This document shows positions 63,485 through 64,000 of a stretch of DNA of 64,000 nt, one piece after another. Location of the stretch: the NCBI GenBank assembly GCA_018648265.1, contig JABGRN010000011.1, forward strand, positions 1 to 64,000. The letters are read 5' to 3'. Both the position numbers and the translations under genes were made by a program. Under the pieces are notes generated by a model, which was not told where the DNA came from, made no database searches, and saw only the letters and a program-made list of their open reading frames with translations. This stretch comes from Prolixibacteraceae bacterium. Its GTDB lineage: Bacteria > Bacteroidota > Bacteroidia > Bacteroidales > Prolixibacteraceae. Position 1 is the stretch's first letter, and every line of letters starts with the position of its first letter.

Positions 63485-64000
63485 ATGGATATTTTAGTTG
63501 AAAAAATTCTTATTTATGGTGCTGTCGGGCTATTTTTGTTTATAGTGGTTTATATCTATATCAGGAAGCTAAAAAAGGAATCGCAGGTTGTTGGCGAAAA
63601 AATTAAGATTGCCAAAGAAGAGGGGATGTACGAACCTGTTTCGCTGCACCCTGTTGTAGATGTAAATTCGTGCATCCAAAGCGGTGCCTGTATCCGGGCA
63701 TGCCCCGAACACGATATCCTGGGGATTAGGAAAGGGAAAGCGAGGGTAATAAATGCCAGCCAATGTGTTGGCCACGGTGCCTGTTTCCATGCCTGCCCTA
63801 CCGAGGCAATTTCTCTGCACATTGGGACAGAAAAGAGGGGGGTCGATCTACCGCACGTAAATCAGTTTTTTGAATCGAACGTAAAAGGGGTTTTTATTGC
63901 CGGCGAAATGGGTGGGATGGGGCTCATAAAAAATTCGGTCGAACAAGGGAAACAAGCGGTCGATAATATTGTAAAGGGGCTAAATCCTAAAAGTAACGCA
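63485..64000 (+). CDS. Ferredoxin-domain oxidoreductase, truncated by the window end
   Basis: From ATG 63485 the frame stays open to the window edge (172 residues seen). An N-terminal membrane helix (about residues 8-26) is followed by a ferredoxin domain with CIQSGACIRACPEHD and CVGHGACFHACPTEA, then the phrase GVFIAGEMGGMGLIKNS typical of flavin/NAD oxidoreductases. In both cluster motifs the second Cys of CxxCxxCxxxCP is replaced (Ser and His), so each has three Cys. I recall the same form in related proteins with a fused thioredoxin-reductase-like domain, which would lie beyond the window. It pairs with the upstream heme-b-like gene. Confidence 0.8.
   Translation, partial: MDILVEKILIYGAVGLFLFIVVYIYIRKLKKESQVVGEKIKIAKEEGMYEPVSLHPVVDVNSCIQSGACIRACPEHDILGIRKGKARVINASQCVGHGACFHACPTEAISLHIGTEKRGVDLPHVNQFFESNVKGVFIAGEMGGMGLIKNSVEQGKQAVDNIVKGLNPKSNA

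Noticed and set aside
1-64000. CRISPR array, tRNA or rRNA genes, complete insertion sequence or prophage
   Set aside because: No regularly spaced repeats, cloverleaf candidates, rRNA stretches, intact transposase or phage structural genes were seen.

Overview
The window is a chromosomal segment of a Bacteroidota bacterium. It most resembles a marine or anoxic-sediment Marinilabiliales/Prolixibacteraceae-type organism. The family assignment is inference; the phylum is well supported. Evidence includes the ftsX-DUF3098-uppP-truB-queA synteny, C-terminal Por/type IX secretion-like tails, a fused CcoN-CcoO oxidase subunit, alternative complex III with caa3 oxidase, low G+C, and a TAnnTTTG promoter before rplM.

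Layout: 0-2.9 kb is the rplM-rpsI-rpsB-tsf translation operon (minus). 3.3-7.2 kb is ftsX, a DUF3098 gene, uppP, truB and queA (plus), closed by a terminator. 7.3-11.0 kb holds a methyltransferase and a large membrane-anchored propeller protein, convergent. 11.5-38.6 kb is almost entirely respiratory. On the minus strand lies a cbb3 oxidase operon: a 4Fe-4S protein, an NrfD protein and a cytochrome c, then ccoS, ccoNO, ccoQ, ccoP, ccoG, ccoH, a SafE-like gene and ccoI. Divergent from it, on the plus strand, are SCO, caa3 oxidase subunits I-III-IV-II, a heme O synthase-like UbiA protein, and alternative complex III (actA-B-C-D-E-F). The two halves look like two complete quinol-to-oxygen branches arranged back to back across a 0.9-kb non-coding region. 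The minus-strand FeS/NrfD/cytochrome c trio resembles a reduced alternative complex III that could feed the cbb3 oxidase.

38.8-49.4 kb is mixed housekeeping and accessory content: an S1/P1-like nuclease, a Ppx/GppA phosphatase, TerC, a FISUMP-type surface protein, a DUF2459 protein, an amidohydrolase, a glutamate-synthase-like FMN protein and an acyltransferase.

49.5-60.1 kb is a defence-like island. It opens with a frameshifted, truncated vsr gene. Next come three plus-strand genes: a GHKL/Bergerat ATPase, a GIY-YIG nuclease-like protein and a DndB-like DGQHR protein. They run tail to tail into a minus-strand operon of DUF4007 protein, large P-loop ATPase and PAPS-reductase-like sulfurtransferase. 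That operon matches the SspB-SspC-SspD order of single-strand DNA phosphorothioation systems. No cysteine desulfurase, DndD, DndE, PglZ, methyltransferase or recognisable SspE is present, so the GHKL/GIY-YIG/DGQHR trio is a candidate new partner or effector module. A Y1 (IS200/REP-type) transposase remnant marks the far edge.

60.2-64.0 kb holds a GH127/DUF1680-type glycosidase and a heme-b-like membrane protein. The latter is followed by a ferredoxin-domain protein, truncated by the window end, that probably continues into a flavin/NAD oxidoreductase. Crp/Fnr-type palindromes precede the glutamate-synthase-like gene and this last operon.
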